Assembly: GCF_036898465.1 (NCBI RefSeq)
Contig: NZ_JARUMJ010000001.1
Coordinates: 3,596,001 to 3,660,000, forward strand
Length of the DNA: 64,000 bases
Origin: Streptomyces sp. B21-105
Lineage (GTDB): Bacteria; Actinomycetota; Actinomycetes; Streptomycetales; Streptomycetaceae
Direction: 5' to 3'
Under the pieces are notes generated by a model. It was not told the DNA's origin. It did not search any database and worked only from the letters and a program-made list of their open reading frames with translations. The stretch's first letter is position 1; the number at the start of each line of letters is the position of its first letter. Both the position numbers and the translations under genes were made by a program. Below, one piece after another: positions 1 through 8,367 of this stretch.

Positions 1-4
1 CGGC

Positions 5-265
5 ATGGCCGTCCGCGTCGACAGCGGCAAGCTCATAGAGAAGCCCTGGGACGCCAGCCGCCACCTCTACAAAGCCCTCACCGGCGACATTCCCTTCGGC
101 GACGAACACGTCATCGCCCGCGACCTGTGGGCCATCAAACGGGCCACCAGCGTCCTCTCCCGCGAACGAGACCTGGCCGCACAGACACACCCCCTCGACG
201 CGCCCTTCGACGCCGCGTACGAGGACGACCTCTTCGACTTCGGCTTCGACGATGAAGACAGCTGA
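5..265 (+). CDS. Hypothetical protein, possibly 5'-truncated
   Basis: An 86-residue reading frame with an acidic C-terminus (last 15 residues mostly Asp, Glu and Phe). I do not recognise a family. The first in-frame ATG lies only 4 nt inside the window, so the real gene may begin upstream and this may be just its C-terminal part. It ends by overlapping the next frame by 14 nt, which suggests the two are co-transcribed. The small size, tight packing and membrane-like neighbour resemble the spread (spd) regions of actinomycete conjugative elements. That is inference from layout only, because no integrase, replication protein or attachment site is visible. Confidence 0.5.
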   Translation: MAVRVDSGKLIEKPWDASRHLYKALTGDIPFGDEHVIARDLWAIKRATSVLSRERDLAAQTHPLDAPFDAAYEDDLFDFGFDDEDS

Positions 266-662
266 GCGTCACGCCGCCGCCACAGCCGCACCGACCGGCG
301 AACCCGCCCGCCTCCCCAAGGACAGTGACGTGACCGACCACCTCAGCATCGTCACCGACGAACCGGCCGCCAGCGGATGGCGCTTCAGCGTCATCCCGCC
401 CAAGCAGATGTGGAGCACCTGGTACCAGCGCGCAAAAACCATTCGCCGCCCCGCCGGCAGTCTCGCCCTGCCCGCGATAGCCACCACCGCCACCTTGCAC
501 TTCACCCACACCATGCACCACGGCGACAGCCTCATGGCGCTCGCCCTCACCACCCTCACCGTCAGCTACGACGGGGTCATCGCCGTGTGCCGCACCTGGC
601 AGAAGACCGCCGCCCGACAGCACCCCGCCACACACCACAGCACCGGCCACCAGGCGGCCTGA
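252..662 (+). CDS. Hypothetical small protein with a possible membrane segment
   Basis: A 136-residue frame starting inside the end of the upstream gene. The first 60 residues are hydrophilic. Residues about 75-115 hold two moderately hydrophobic stretches, separated by a short His-rich segment, that could cross the membrane. The tail is rich in His, Thr and Ala. Small membrane proteins overlapping one another are common in plasmid-spread (spd) clusters of Streptomyces, but I cannot assign it to one by motif. It is followed by a 54-nt gap and then a convergent gene. Confidence 0.5.
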   Translation: MKTAERHAAATAAPTGEPARLPKDSDVTDHLSIVTDEPAASGWRFSVIPPKQMWSTWYQRAKTIRRPAGSLALPAIATTATLHFTHTMHHGDSLMALALTTLTVSYDGVIAVCRTWQKTAARQHPATHHSTGHQAA

Positions 663-716
663 CCCCCGGTCGGCATGCGCTGCCTCGCTCCTCCGCAGTG
701 CTCCGCGCCGGTCCCG

Positions 717-1583
717 TCAGTGGAACGCCGAGGGGGGCGGCGCGGGTGAGGGCACCGCCGACGCGTCCGCCACCGCCGCCGCGCCGCCGGTGAAGTCGGT
801 CAGCGCCCTGCCGTGCTCGACCCGGCCGGGGTGCGGATCGGAGGCGGCCCGACGGGTCAGTTCGGCGATCGGCAGCGGCAGGTCCGAGGCGACGAGCACG
901 GCGTTGCCGAACCGTTTGCGCCGCAGCACGGTCGGGTCGGCGACCAGCGCGAGTTCGAGGAAGCGGGCGGCGGCGGTGGCGATCTGGCCGCGCAGATGCG
1001 CGAGCGGCGGGCCGTCGGCGAGGTTGGCGGCGTAGACCCCGCCGGGCCTCAGCGCCCTGCGGACCTCGTCGAGGAACTCGGTCGAGGTGAGGTGGGCAGG
1101 GGTCCTGGCGCCGCTGAACACATCGGCCACGACGAGATCGGCCCATCCGTCCGGCACCTTGGCGAGACCTTCGCGCGCGTCGAGGGCCCTGACCCTGATC
1201 CGGGCCCCCGGGTCCAACGGCAGTTCCCGGCGCACCAGGCGGACGAGGGCGGCGTCGCGTTCGACGACCTGCTGGGTGGAGCGGGGGCGGGTGGCGGCGA
1301 CGTACCGGGCGAGGGTGAACGCGCCGCCGCCGAGGTGCACGGCATGCAGGGGCTTGCCGGCCGGGGCGGCAAGGTCGATGACATGGCCCAGGCGCCGCTG
1401 GTACTCGAAGGAGAGGTGCCCGGGATCGTCGAGGTCGACGTGCGACTGGGGGGCGTCGTCGATGAGCAGCGTCCAGGCGCGGGGCCGGTCCCGGTCGGGT
1501 ACGAGCCGGGCGAGTCCGCCGTCGACGGGCTCGACGACGGCGTCGGCGTCCCTCTCGCGCCGGGTGTTCCTGGACTTTCCCAT
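717..1583 (-). CDS. Spermidine synthase-like SAM-dependent protein
   Basis: A 288-residue protein with the Rossmann methyltransferase fold of the polyamine synthase family. The glycine-rich SAM loop (HLGGGAFTLARYV) lies near residues 64-76. The acidic end of strand 2 follows (VVERDAALV), then a DAREGL segment, then ADLVVADVFSG around residues 149-159 at the position of the aminopropyltransferase/methyltransferase active loop. Stand-alone forms are widespread in Streptomyces and annotated as spermidine synthase, but whether they make polyamines is generally unproven. The C-terminus is a low-complexity Ala/Pro/Ser tail. The gene is transcribed away from the hypothetical gene at 1664-2053. Confidence 0.85.
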   Translation of the reverse strand: MGKSRNTRRERDADAVVEPVDGGLARLVPDRDRPRAWTLLIDDAPQSHVDLDDPGHLSFEYQRRLGHVIDLAAPAGKPLHAVHLGGGAFTLARYVAATRPRSTQQVVERDAALVRLVRRELPLDPGARIRVRALDAREGLAKVPDGWADLVVADVFSGARTPAHLTSTEFLDEVRRALRPGGVYAANLADGPPLAHLRGQIATAAARFLELALVADPTVLRRKRFGNAVLVASDLPLPIAELTRRAASDPHPGRVEHGRALTDFTGGAAAVADASAVPSPAPPPSAFH

Positions 1584-1663
1584 GCCCGCATTTTCGCAGG
1601 CCGCGACGGCACCCCGCGCACCCGGCGCTCACCGCGCACCCGGGGGCCCGGGGCGGACACGGC

Positions 1664-2053
1664 CTAACGGCAGCTGTCCGCCGCCTCGATCAGCCGGGCC
1701 GCCTCGCCCAGCGCGCGGCGCAGCACCGCCGGATCCGTCGCGAGGTCCGCCTGGCCGGGGGGCACCAGCCAGTCCGAGCCCTCGACGGGCGGCTCGGGGG
1801 CGGGTCTCAGTCGCCGGCCGTCGGTCCTGGTGCAGACGCTGCCCGGCACGTCCCACGCCGCCGCGGTGCCGGGCGGCACCACGAAGCCGAGCGTGTCGCC
1901 GCCGCCGTCGTGCAGGACAGGACCCACCGCGTCCCCGGCCGACCCGCGCCGCAGGATGTCCACCGCCTCCAACCCCTGCCGGGTCCCCACCGTCACCAGG
2001 TCGCATGCCGCCACCGACGACATACGACGATCGTTGCTCTGGCTGGTCTCCAT
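1664..2053 (-). CDS. Conserved hypothetical protein (129 aa)
   Basis: I chose the ATG at 2053 because a GGAGG ribosome-binding site lies 5 nt upstream. The longer GTG start at 2065 would fall inside that site. The protein is soluble, with no signal peptide or membrane segment, and no motif I recognise. It has Gly-Asp-rich central turns and ends in a short helix (residues about 108-127). It lies 80 nt upstream of the spermidine synthase-like gene on the same strand, so the two may share a transcript. Function unknown. Confidence 0.75.
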   Translation of the reverse strand: METSQSNDRRMSSVAACDLVTVGTRQGLEAVDILRRGSAGDAVGPVLHDGGGDTLGFVVPPGTAAAWDVPGSVCTRTDGRRLRPAPEPPVEGSDWLVPPGQADLATDPAVLRRALGEAARLIEAADSCR

Positions 2054-2309
2054 TCCGGCCTCCACCGCACAGCCCGCCCGTAGTCCACAGGGCTCAACGC
2101 GTCATGGCGTCAAGGGCTACGGCGGAAGTCCGCCGCAAAGGATGGCAGTTCATGGCAGATCGCGGATGAGATATCCGTTTTGTAGCCAAACACCGCATGG
2201 CGGCCCGACCACAGCAGGTACGTTCTTGCCCGCCGGGAACAAGGGTGCCACTCGGACAACTCACCCCTGGTCCGGCATGGTTCGACGGTTCGCACGAGAG
2301 GACCCGGCC

Positions 2310-3770
2310 ATGGCGTCGTCAACGGTGACCCCAGCTCGGCCCGACCGGCCGGCACGGCCCAACTCCGTCTTCCGGCAACTGCGCGGACAGCGCTCGCCGG
2401 GCGAGTTCGCCGCGCTGGTACGGCGGGCCGCGCGCGAGATCGGCGAGCGGGTCAGCTGTGACGCGCGCTACATCGGGCGGGTCGAGGCGGGCGAGATCCG
2501 CTGCCCCAACTACGCCTACGAGCGGGTGTTCCTGCACATGTTCCCCGGCCGCACACTCGCCGATCTGGGGTTCGCGCCCCGCTCGTCCGTACGCGGCCGA
2601 GGGGCGCGCGGCACCGAGGACACCCCCGCGGCTCACCCCGCGGGACCGGCGCGCGCCACCGGTGACGAGCGGCACGCGGATGAGACGCGCCGGGCGCACG
2701 AGCCGTATGACACGCAGGACCCGTACGACATGCACCACGACCACGAGGAGAGCGACGTGCTGCGTCGCGCATTCATGACCGGCGGAGGCGCCACCATGGC
2801 CGCCGCCACCCTGGGCCCCTTCTCCCTCGCCCACGACGCCTCGGCGGCGGCACGCCGGGGACGTCGCGCGGGATCGAGCGAGGCGGGCGCACTCGAAGAA
2901 GCGGTCCGCAGAATCCGGCTGCTGGACGACCGGCACGGCGCCGACGGCCTCTACCGGCGCGCGGCCGCTCCGCTGCGCGCCGCCTTCGCGCTGCTGGACG
3001 CCGGGACCACCCGGCAGACGACCGCCGACCGGCTCCACTCGGGCGCGGGGGAACTCGCCATCTCGGTGGGCTGGCTGGCGCACGACTCGGGCCGGTTCGA
3101 CGACGCGCGCTCGCACTACGCGGAGGCTCTGGCGACGGCCCGGGTGACCGGGGACGAGGCGCTGGAGGCGCACGCCTTCTGCAACACGGCGTTCCTCGCG
3201 CGGGACGCGGGCCGCCCCCGCGAGGCCGTCCGCGCCGCCCAGGCCGCCCAGCGCGTCGCCCGCCCGCTGGGCTCCCCCCGGCTGATGTCGCTGCTGGCGC
3301 TGCGCGAGGCGGGCGGCTGGGCGGGGCTCGCCGACCGCACCGGCTGCGAGCAGGCCCTCGTCCGCGCTCAGGCCCTCTACGACCGCGACCGCTGCGACCA
3401 CGACCCCGAGTGGATGAGCTTCTACGGCGAGGCCGAGCTGGAGGGGCTCACGGCGCAGTGCTGGTCCGCGCTGGGCGACTGGCCGCGCGCGGCCCGGCAC
3501 GCGAGACGGGCCGCGGACCTCCAGGACCCGCACTTCACCCGGAACATCGCCCTGTACACGGCCGAGCTGGCGGACGACCTCGCGCGCGGGGGACGTCCCG
3601 ACGAGGCCGCGGTCGCGGGGCTGCGGGTCCTGGATCTGCTGGACCAGGTCCAGTCGTCGCGGATCCAGACCATGCTCGCGGGGACGGCGCGGGTGCTGCT
3701 GCCGCACCGCAGGGCGGGCGGCGTCTCTACGTTCCTGGAGCGGCACGCCTCGACGCCGCGGACGGTGTGA
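2310..3770 (+). CDS. XRE-family regulator with TPR-like C-terminal region
   Basis: I chose ATG 2310, preceded by a purine-rich GAGAGGA, over the 160-residue longer frame. This gives 486 aa. The N-terminal region (about 15-85) has a helix-turn-helix flavour (FAALVRRAAREIG...RYIGRVEAGEIRCP), with the R-V-E-x-G-E signature of XRE regulators used with TPR domains in Streptomyces. A low-complexity His/Asp linker follows. The segment MTGGGATMAAATLG-PFSLA near residue 156 resembles a Tat/Sec hydrophobic core, a leftover often seen inside this family. The remainder is Ala/Arg-rich paired helices (RFDDARSHYAEALATARVTG) typical of TPR. It is probably a cytoplasmic DNA-binding regulator; its target is unknown. 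The stop region is duplicated just downstream. Confidence 0.85.
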   Translation: MASSTVTPARPDRPARPNSVFRQLRGQRSPGEFAALVRRAAREIGERVSCDARYIGRVEAGEIRCPNYAYERVFLHMFPGRTLADLGFAPRSSVRGRGARGTEDTPAAHPAGPARATGDERHADETRRAHEPYDTQDPYDMHHDHEESDVLRRAFMTGGGATMAAATLGPFSLAHDASAAARRGRRAGSSEAGALEEAVRRIRLLDDRHGADGLYRRAAAPLRAAFALLDAGTTRQTTADRLHSGAGELAISVGWLAHDSGRFDDARSHYAEALATARVTGDEALEAHAFCNTAFLARDAGRPREAVRAAQAAQRVARPLGSPRLMSLLALREAGGWAGLADRTGCEQALVRAQALYDRDRCDHDPEWMSFYGEAELEGLTAQCWSALGDWPRAARHARRAADLQDPHFTRNIALYTAELADDLARGGRPDEAAVAGLRVLDLLDQVQSSRIQTMLAGTARVLLPHRRAGGVSTFLERHASTPRTV

Positions 3771-3809
3771 GCGGCGGGCCGTGCGAGTGGCGGACGGTGT
3801 GAGCGGCGG
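3758..3809. repeat. 20-bp direct repeat spanning a stop codon
   Basis: The sequence GCGGACGGTGTGAGCGGCGG occurs at 3758-3777 and again at 3790-3809. The first copy contains the stop codon of the XRE/TPR gene, so the last codons of the gene are echoed in the spacer. Confidence 0.9.
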
Positions 3810-3840
3810 CCTGCCGCCCCTGCGCGCGTGGCCGGACGGG

Positions 3841-4434
3841 TCAGACGAGGTGGCCGAGGTCGTTCCAGCTCTCGATCGCCGGCTCGCCGTAGGCCCAGCC
3901 CAGGACCGACACCGACGTGGGGTTCAGACGGATCCGCGCCGCGAAGTCCAGCGGCAGACCCAGCCAGCGTGCCCCGATGGAGCGGAGGATGTGCCCGTGG
4001 GCGAAGACCACCACGTCCCGGTCGGCCGAGCGGGCCCAGGCGACGACCTCGTCCGCGCGGGCCGTCACCTCGGCCAGGGTCTCCCCCTCGGGAACGCCGT
4101 CACGCCAGATGAGCCACCCGGGCCGGACGGCCTGGATCTGCGCGGGGGTCATCCCCTCGTAGGCGCCGTAGTGCCACTCCATCAGGGTGTCCCACACCTC
4201 GGCGCGCTCGCCGAAGCCGGCGAGCGCGCACGTCTCCCGCGCGCGGACCAGCGGGCTGGTGCGTATCTCGGCGTCGGCGAGGCCGTCGAAGGGCGGCCGG
4301 TGCAGCCGCTCCCCCAGCAATTTGGCCCCCCGGCGGCCCTCCTCCAGGAGGGGCACATCGGTCCGGCCGGTGTGCTTGCCGGACAGCGACCACTCGGTCT
4401 GCCCGTGCCGGGCCAGCAGGATGCGCGGTGCCAT
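3841..4434 (-). CDS. Histidine phosphatase (phosphoglycerate mutase-like)
   Basis: A 197-residue member of the histidine phosphatase superfamily. The catalytic RHG motif is at the N-terminus ([11 protein letters not shown], His10), followed by the second phosphate-binding arginine in [11 protein letters not shown]. The acid/base glutamate lies in [10 protein letters not shown] and the second catalytic His in [18 protein letters not shown]. The length and the acidic-phosphatase-like middle fit the small cytoplasmic phosphatases of actinobacteria, which act on phospho-sugars, cobalamin precursors or acid phosphoesters. The substrate cannot be read from sequence. The downstream end is convergent with the XRE/TPR gene. 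Confidence 0.92.
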   Translation of the reverse strand: MAPRILLARHGQTEWSLSGKHTGRTDVPLLEEGRRGAKLLGERLHRPPFDGLADAEIRTSPLVRARETCALAGFGERAEVWDTLMEWHYGAYEGMTPAQIQAVRPGWLIWRDGVPEGETLAEVTARADEVVAWARSADRDVVVFAHGHILRSIGARWLGLPLDFAARIRLNPTSVSVLGWAYGEPAIESWNDLGHLV

Positions 4435-4713
4435 GGGGGACCTTTCCGGGAGAACCCTGGGAGGGACCAGGGGAAAAACGGGGGCGGATCCCCTCCATCA
4501 TCGCTCACGCTGGACAGGGGCAACCCGGCGGGCGATCTCAGCGTCTTTGACATCCGGGGCCCCTCGTGAGGGGCGCGTCCGTCGGCCGTAAAGTGGCACA
4601 TCCCGTGCCACCGGCGCCGCAGTGACCGAATCGGCGCCCGGACAGCACTCGGGCAGCGACCGCACATACGACCAGACAGCGACCGGACACCACCAGAAGG
4701 GGGAGGCAATCGG

Positions 4714-5682
4714 ATGCCGCAGACCGAGACACCAGGCACCGAGGCGGCCCCGCGGACAGCACGGCTGCGCTGGTGGACCGAGCTGCCCCTGCTGGTGCTG
4801 GTGTACCTCTGCTACTCGGGGGGCCGGCTGCTCGCGCGCGGTGACGTCTCCACCGCCGTCGACCACGGTCTGGCGATCCTGCGCGTCGAGAAGGCCCTGT
4901 ACCTCAACGCCGAGCATCCGCTGAACCGGCTGTTCACGGCCCACGCCTGGATCGGCGTGCCGGCCGACTTCTGGTACGCGTCGCTGCACTACCTGGTCAC
5001 CCCCGCCATCCTCGTATGGCTGTTCCGGTCCCGGACGCTGCCCTACCGGGCGGCCCGCACCTGGCTGCTGGTGTCGACCGCCATCGGCCTCATCGGCTTC
5101 ACGCTGATGCCGACCTGCCCGCCCCGGCTGCTGTCGGCGGGGCACGGCTTCGTGGACACGATGGCCCAGTACAGCTCGTACGGCTGGTGGGGCAGCGAGG
5201 CCAGCGCCCCGCGCGGCATGGGCGGCATGACCAACCAGTACGCGGCCATGCCGAGCCTGCACGTCGGCTGGGCCCTGTGGTGCGGGGTGATGCTGTGGCG
5301 CCACGGCCGCACTCCCCTGGCGAAGACGGCGGCCGTCGTCTACCCGCTGGTGACCACGCTCGTGGTGATGGGCACCGCCAACCACTACTTCCTCGACGCC
5401 GCCGCCGGTGCGGCCGTGATGGGCGTCGGACTGCTGCTGACGCCGTGGGCGATGCGCTCCGCGGACCGCGCCCGGGTGTGGTTCGCGTCCCGCACCCCGG
5501 CGCCCGCCCCGGCTCTCCCGGCGGACTCCCCCTCCCCTTCGGCCTCGGTTGTCAGTGGCGGATGCCAGACTTCCCCGGGTGAGCGAATTCCACGGCAGCG
5601 CGAGTCACGGCTCCACCCCGGAGTCGAACCGGACGCCTCTCCCTCGGAAGCGGGGGACGGCGCTCCGGCAACGGCTCGCTGA
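4714..5682 (+). CDS. PAP2-superfamily integral membrane phosphatase
   Basis: A 322-residue protein with about six transmembrane helices between residues 18 and 245. It carries the split PAP2 signature as found in the aureobasidin-type branch: PTCPPR after a hydrophobic helix, PSLHVGWALW (catalytic His) and TANHYFLDAAAG (second His and Asp). Such proteins dephosphorylate lipid phosphates, or transfer phospho-head groups as in inositol phosphoceramide synthases, on the outer face of the membrane. The C-terminal 70 residues are Pro/Ser-rich and disordered. That tail overlaps the next gene by about 100 nt, which is long for a real overlap and suggests read-through into the next gene's leader. Confidence 0.9.
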   Translation: MPQTETPGTEAAPRTARLRWWTELPLLVLVYLCYSGGRLLARGDVSTAVDHGLAILRVEKALYLNAEHPLNRLFTAHAWIGVPADFWYASLHYLVTPAILVWLFRSRTLPYRAARTWLLVSTAIGLIGFTLMPTCPPRLLSAGHGFVDTMAQYSSYGWWGSEASAPRGMGGMTNQYAAMPSLHVGWALWCGVMLWRHGRTPLAKTAAVVYPLVTTLVVMGTANHYFLDAAAGAAVMGVGLLLTPWAMRSADRARVWFASRTPAPAPALPADSPSPSASVVSGGCQTSPGERIPRQRESRLHPGVEPDASPSEAGDGAPATAR

Positions 5683-6787
5683 GCTGCGCGGCCCCGACAC
5701 ACCGGCCAAGGCGCTGGACGCGCGCGCTCTCGCCGCGCTCGCCGCGAACCCGGGCTGCAAGCGGCGCGCCATACTCGACGGCGCCGGTGTGAACAAGGCG
5801 GCCCTGGCGGGCGCGCTGGGCTCGCCGTCGGCCTTCGGCCAGTCCCAGTTCGCCCTCACCCGCGGCAACGCCTTCGAGGCGAAGGTCAAGGCGGACGGCG
5901 GCGCGGAACTGCTGCGGCTGGTGCACGAACGGCTGGACCCGGCCGCGCCGCCGCCCGTCGGCGCGGCCGTGCCCGACCTGTCCGCGATCGGCCCCGAGGG
6001 CCGCACGGCCCGCACCGCGCTGGCGCTGCGCGAGGCCGCCTCGGCCTCGGCCGAAGCCGCCGAAGCCGCCGGGTCCGGGTCCGGCGGCTGGACGCTCCTC
6101 GACCACCCGATGATCGCCCTCGACGTGGCGGGCTCCCCCGCCTTCCTCGAGCCGGACGCCGTGGTGGTCCACCCGGACGGCAGCTGGACGGTCGTGGAGA
6201 TCAAGTCCTTCCCGATGCTGGACGGCGCGGCGGACCCCGCGAAGGTGGGCGCCGCCGCCCGGCAGGCCGCCGTGTACGTGCTGGCCCTCGAGGAGGTCGC
6301 CGCCCGTCTGGAGCCCGCCCCGCGCGTACGCGACCGGGTGCTCCTGGTCTGCCCCAAGGACTTCTCCAACCTGCCCACCGCGTCCGCCGTGGACGTACGC
6401 AAGCAGCGTGCCGTCACCCGCCGCCAGCTCGCGCGCCTCACCCGGATCCAGGAGATCGCCGACGCGCTGCCCGACGGCGTCTGCTTCTCCCCCGAGCTGC
6501 CCGCCGAGCAGCTCACCGAGGCCGTCGAGGCGGTCCCCGCGGCGTACGCGCCCGAGTGCCTGGCCGCCTGCGAGCTGGCGTTCCACTGCCGTGACCGCTC
6601 CCGCGCGGCCGGCGCGGTCACCTCGCTGGGCCGGTCGGTGCGGGCCGAACTGGGCGGGCTGAGCACCGTCGAGGACGTCCTGGCGGCGGCCCGCGGCGAG
6701 GCCGGCGATCCGCGGGACCCAGCCGTCGCCGCCCTGCGCCGGGCCGCGGAGCTGCGCCGGGAGGCCCTGGGGGCGATGTGTCCCTGA
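5579..6787 (+). CDS. Cas4/RecB-like PD-(D/E)XK nuclease with four-cysteine cluster
   Basis: From GTG 5579 the protein has 402 residues; an ATG 30 nt upstream is an alternative. The nuclease core reads D193 in a FLEPDAVVVH strand, then E207-I-K209 in WTVVEIKSF, then a conserved helix ending QAAVYVLAL. This is the D...ExK pattern of RecB/Cas4 nucleases. Cys60 (NPGCKRRAIL) near the N-terminus and Cys327, Cys331 and Cys337 near the C-terminus (CLAACELAFHC) are spaced like the iron-sulphur clusters of Cas4, AddB and Dna2. It opens a three-gene unit with 10-nt and 4-nt overlaps whose third product is an SF1 helicase, so a DNA end-processing role is likely. No cas genes or CRISPR array are present. 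Confidence 0.8.
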   Translation: MSEFHGSASHGSTPESNRTPLPRKRGTALRQRLAELRGPDTPAKALDARALAALAANPGCKRRAILDGAGVNKAALAGALGSPSAFGQSQFALTRGNAFEAKVKADGGAELLRLVHERLDPAAPPPVGAAVPDLSAIGPEGRTARTALALREAASASAEAAEAAGSGSGGWTLLDHPMIALDVAGSPAFLEPDAVVVHPDGSWTVVEIKSFPMLDGAADPAKVGAAARQAAVYVLALEEVAARLEPAPRVRDRVLLVCPKDFSNLPTASAVDVRKQRAVTRRQLARLTRIQEIADALPDGVCFSPELPAEQLTEAVEAVPAAYAPECLAACELAFHCRDRSRAAGAVTSLGRSVRAELGGLSTVEDVLAAARGEAGDPRDPAVAALRRAAELRREALGAMCP

Positions 6788-8367
6788 TCACCGCCCTGGC
6801 CCGGCTGGAGGCCGTCGCCACCGGCCGCGCCCAGCCCGCCGCCACCGTCCGGCACCGGCATCTGTCCGAGCGGCCGCTGGTGTTCGTGCCGCTGACCACG
6901 GCCGGTGAGTCCGGCGCCCCGCTCGGCGCGCTGGTCGGCACCGACCGGGACGCGCCGCGGCTACTGGTCGTGCCGCAGCCACGCGACCGCGACCTGCGGT
7001 TCGCGTTCCTCGCCGAACTGGCCGACGTCGTCCTGCCCTACCTCGACTCCTACGCCGACGACGTGGAGGCCGCCGAGCGGGCCGAGACCGACCCGGAGAC
7101 CGGCAAGCGCGTCAAGGTCGAGGTCGAGCTGTGCGCCGACGCGCCCCAGCTGATCGTCCCGAGCCGCGCGGGCGTCGACCTCGTGCGCCTGCTGGGCCGC
7201 TCCATGCGCTTCCGGCGGACGGCCGAGCAGGACCCGGAGACTCCGCATCCCGCACCCCCGCGCGTGCCGCTGCTCGGGCGGTGGCTGACGCACTTCGGGG
7301 AGAGGTCCCGGGTGCCCGGTTCCTCGCTGCTGCTGGCCCTCACGGAGGTGCTGGGCCGGCACTGGGCGACCGGGCAGTCCAGCCTGGAGGACCAGCACCT
7401 CGGCGCGCTGCTCGCCTGGATCGACCCGCCGCCCGGCGAGACGGGCGCGCGGGCGGCGCTGCACGCGGAGCTCGCGCGGGACGCCGACGGGCAGTTGCGG
7501 TGCCCGCCGGCCGGTCCGGCCACCGACCCGGCGTTCGACAACAAGCTGCTCGCCCCCGCCGTCGAACGCTACGACCGCGCGCGCACCGCCCTGGCCGCCG
7601 CCGAGGACGGCCTGCAGGCCGACGACCGGCTGGGCGCGCTCGCCGCCGCCGAGCGGGAGATCCACGAGCTGGTGCGCAGCCGGACGCTGCCCACCTGGAA
7701 CGCGGTGTGGGCGGGCCTGGACCTGCTGCGGACCCTGCCCGAGGGCGCGCACGTCGAGGAGCGGTGGACGCGCGACCGCTGGTCGTTCACCGGCCACCGC
7801 GACCGGGTGGTCGCCGGCGAACCCCCGCAGCCGCGCCGGGACGACGCGGTCACCGCAGCCAACAAGCTCGCCACGCGCGAACGCGAACAGGCCCGGCTGG
7901 AGGCCCAGGAGGCGCTCGACGACCCGCTGGCCATGGCGGGCCGCCGACTGGCCGGGGAGGCCTTCGCGGGCGAGGTCGTCGACGTCGTCATGGCGTACGG
8001 CGAGGGCAGGCGGCCGACCCCCCGCCCGCTGGTCACGGTCCGGACGGACGACCGGCCGCATCTCGCCGAGCGGGCGAAGGCGTACCGGTCGCTGGACGGG
8101 AAGCCGCAGGCGGCCGAGTTCGTGGAGCGGCCCGCGGAGGACCTGGTCGTGCTGCGGATCGTCGACAAGATGGGCCGCGGCAAGGAGCCCGAGGCGGGGT
8201 CGGTGCCGGAGAAGGGCGACCGGCTCTGCTTCACCCTCTTCGAGCACGAGCAGCGCGGCGGCGCGAAGCTGCCCGACCCGGAGGACACCCCGTGGACGCA
8301 CGGCGGTCCGCCCGGTGAGCAGGCGCCCGAAGCCCCCGACTCCGTCACCCAGGAGGACGTCCTGTGA
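6778..8367 (+). CDS. Unknown protein in nuclease-helicase operon
   Basis: This 529-residue protein starts at GTG 6778, inside the last codons of the nuclease gene. I recognise no domain. The N-terminal 200 residues alternate hydrophobic strands with Arg-rich turns. Residues about 255-315 are a helical, probably coiled-coil segment (ERYDRARTALAAAEDG...AAEREIHELVRS), with a second at 365-395. The C-terminal third has beta-like segments (EDLVVLRIVDKMGRGKEP) and an acidic, Pro-rich tail. There is no signal peptide or membrane segment. Sitting between a nuclease and a helicase with overlapping ends, it is most simply a structural or DNA-binding subunit of the same complex. That is inference. Confidence 0.85.
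   Translation: MSLITALARLEAVATGRAQPAATVRHRHLSERPLVFVPLTTAGESGAPLGALVGTDRDAPRLLVVPQPRDRDLRFAFLAELADVVLPYLDSYADDVEAAERAETDPETGKRVKVEVELCADAPQLIVPSRAGVDLVRLLGRSMRFRRTAEQDPETPHPAPPRVPLLGRWLTHFGERSRVPGSSLLLALTEVLGRHWATGQSSLEDQHLGALLAWIDPPPGETGARAALHAELARDADGQLRCPPAGPATDPAFDNKLLAPAVERYDRARTALAAAEDGLQADDRLGALAAAEREIHELVRSRTLPTWNAVWAGLDLLRTLPEGAHVEERWTRDRWSFTGHRDRVVAGEPPQPRRDDAVTAANKLATREREQARLEAQEALDDPLAMAGRRLAGEAFAGEVVDVVMAYGEGRRPTPRPLVTVRTDDRPHLAERAKAYRSLDGKPQAAEFVERPAEDLVVLRIVDKMGRGKEPEAGSVPEKGDRLCFTLFEHEQRGGAKLPDPEDTPWTHGGPPGEQAPEAPDSVTQEDVL

Noticed and set aside
577..1632. A 351-residue leftward frame over the spermidine synthase-like gene
   Set aside because: Arg/Pro-rich composition of a frame-shifted shadow, while the other frame has a clear methyltransferase fold.
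2120..2135. Inverted repeat CGGCGGA-AG-TCCGCCG as an operator
   Set aside because: Short GC-rich palindromes are frequent by chance in this composition; it has no clear promoter next to it.
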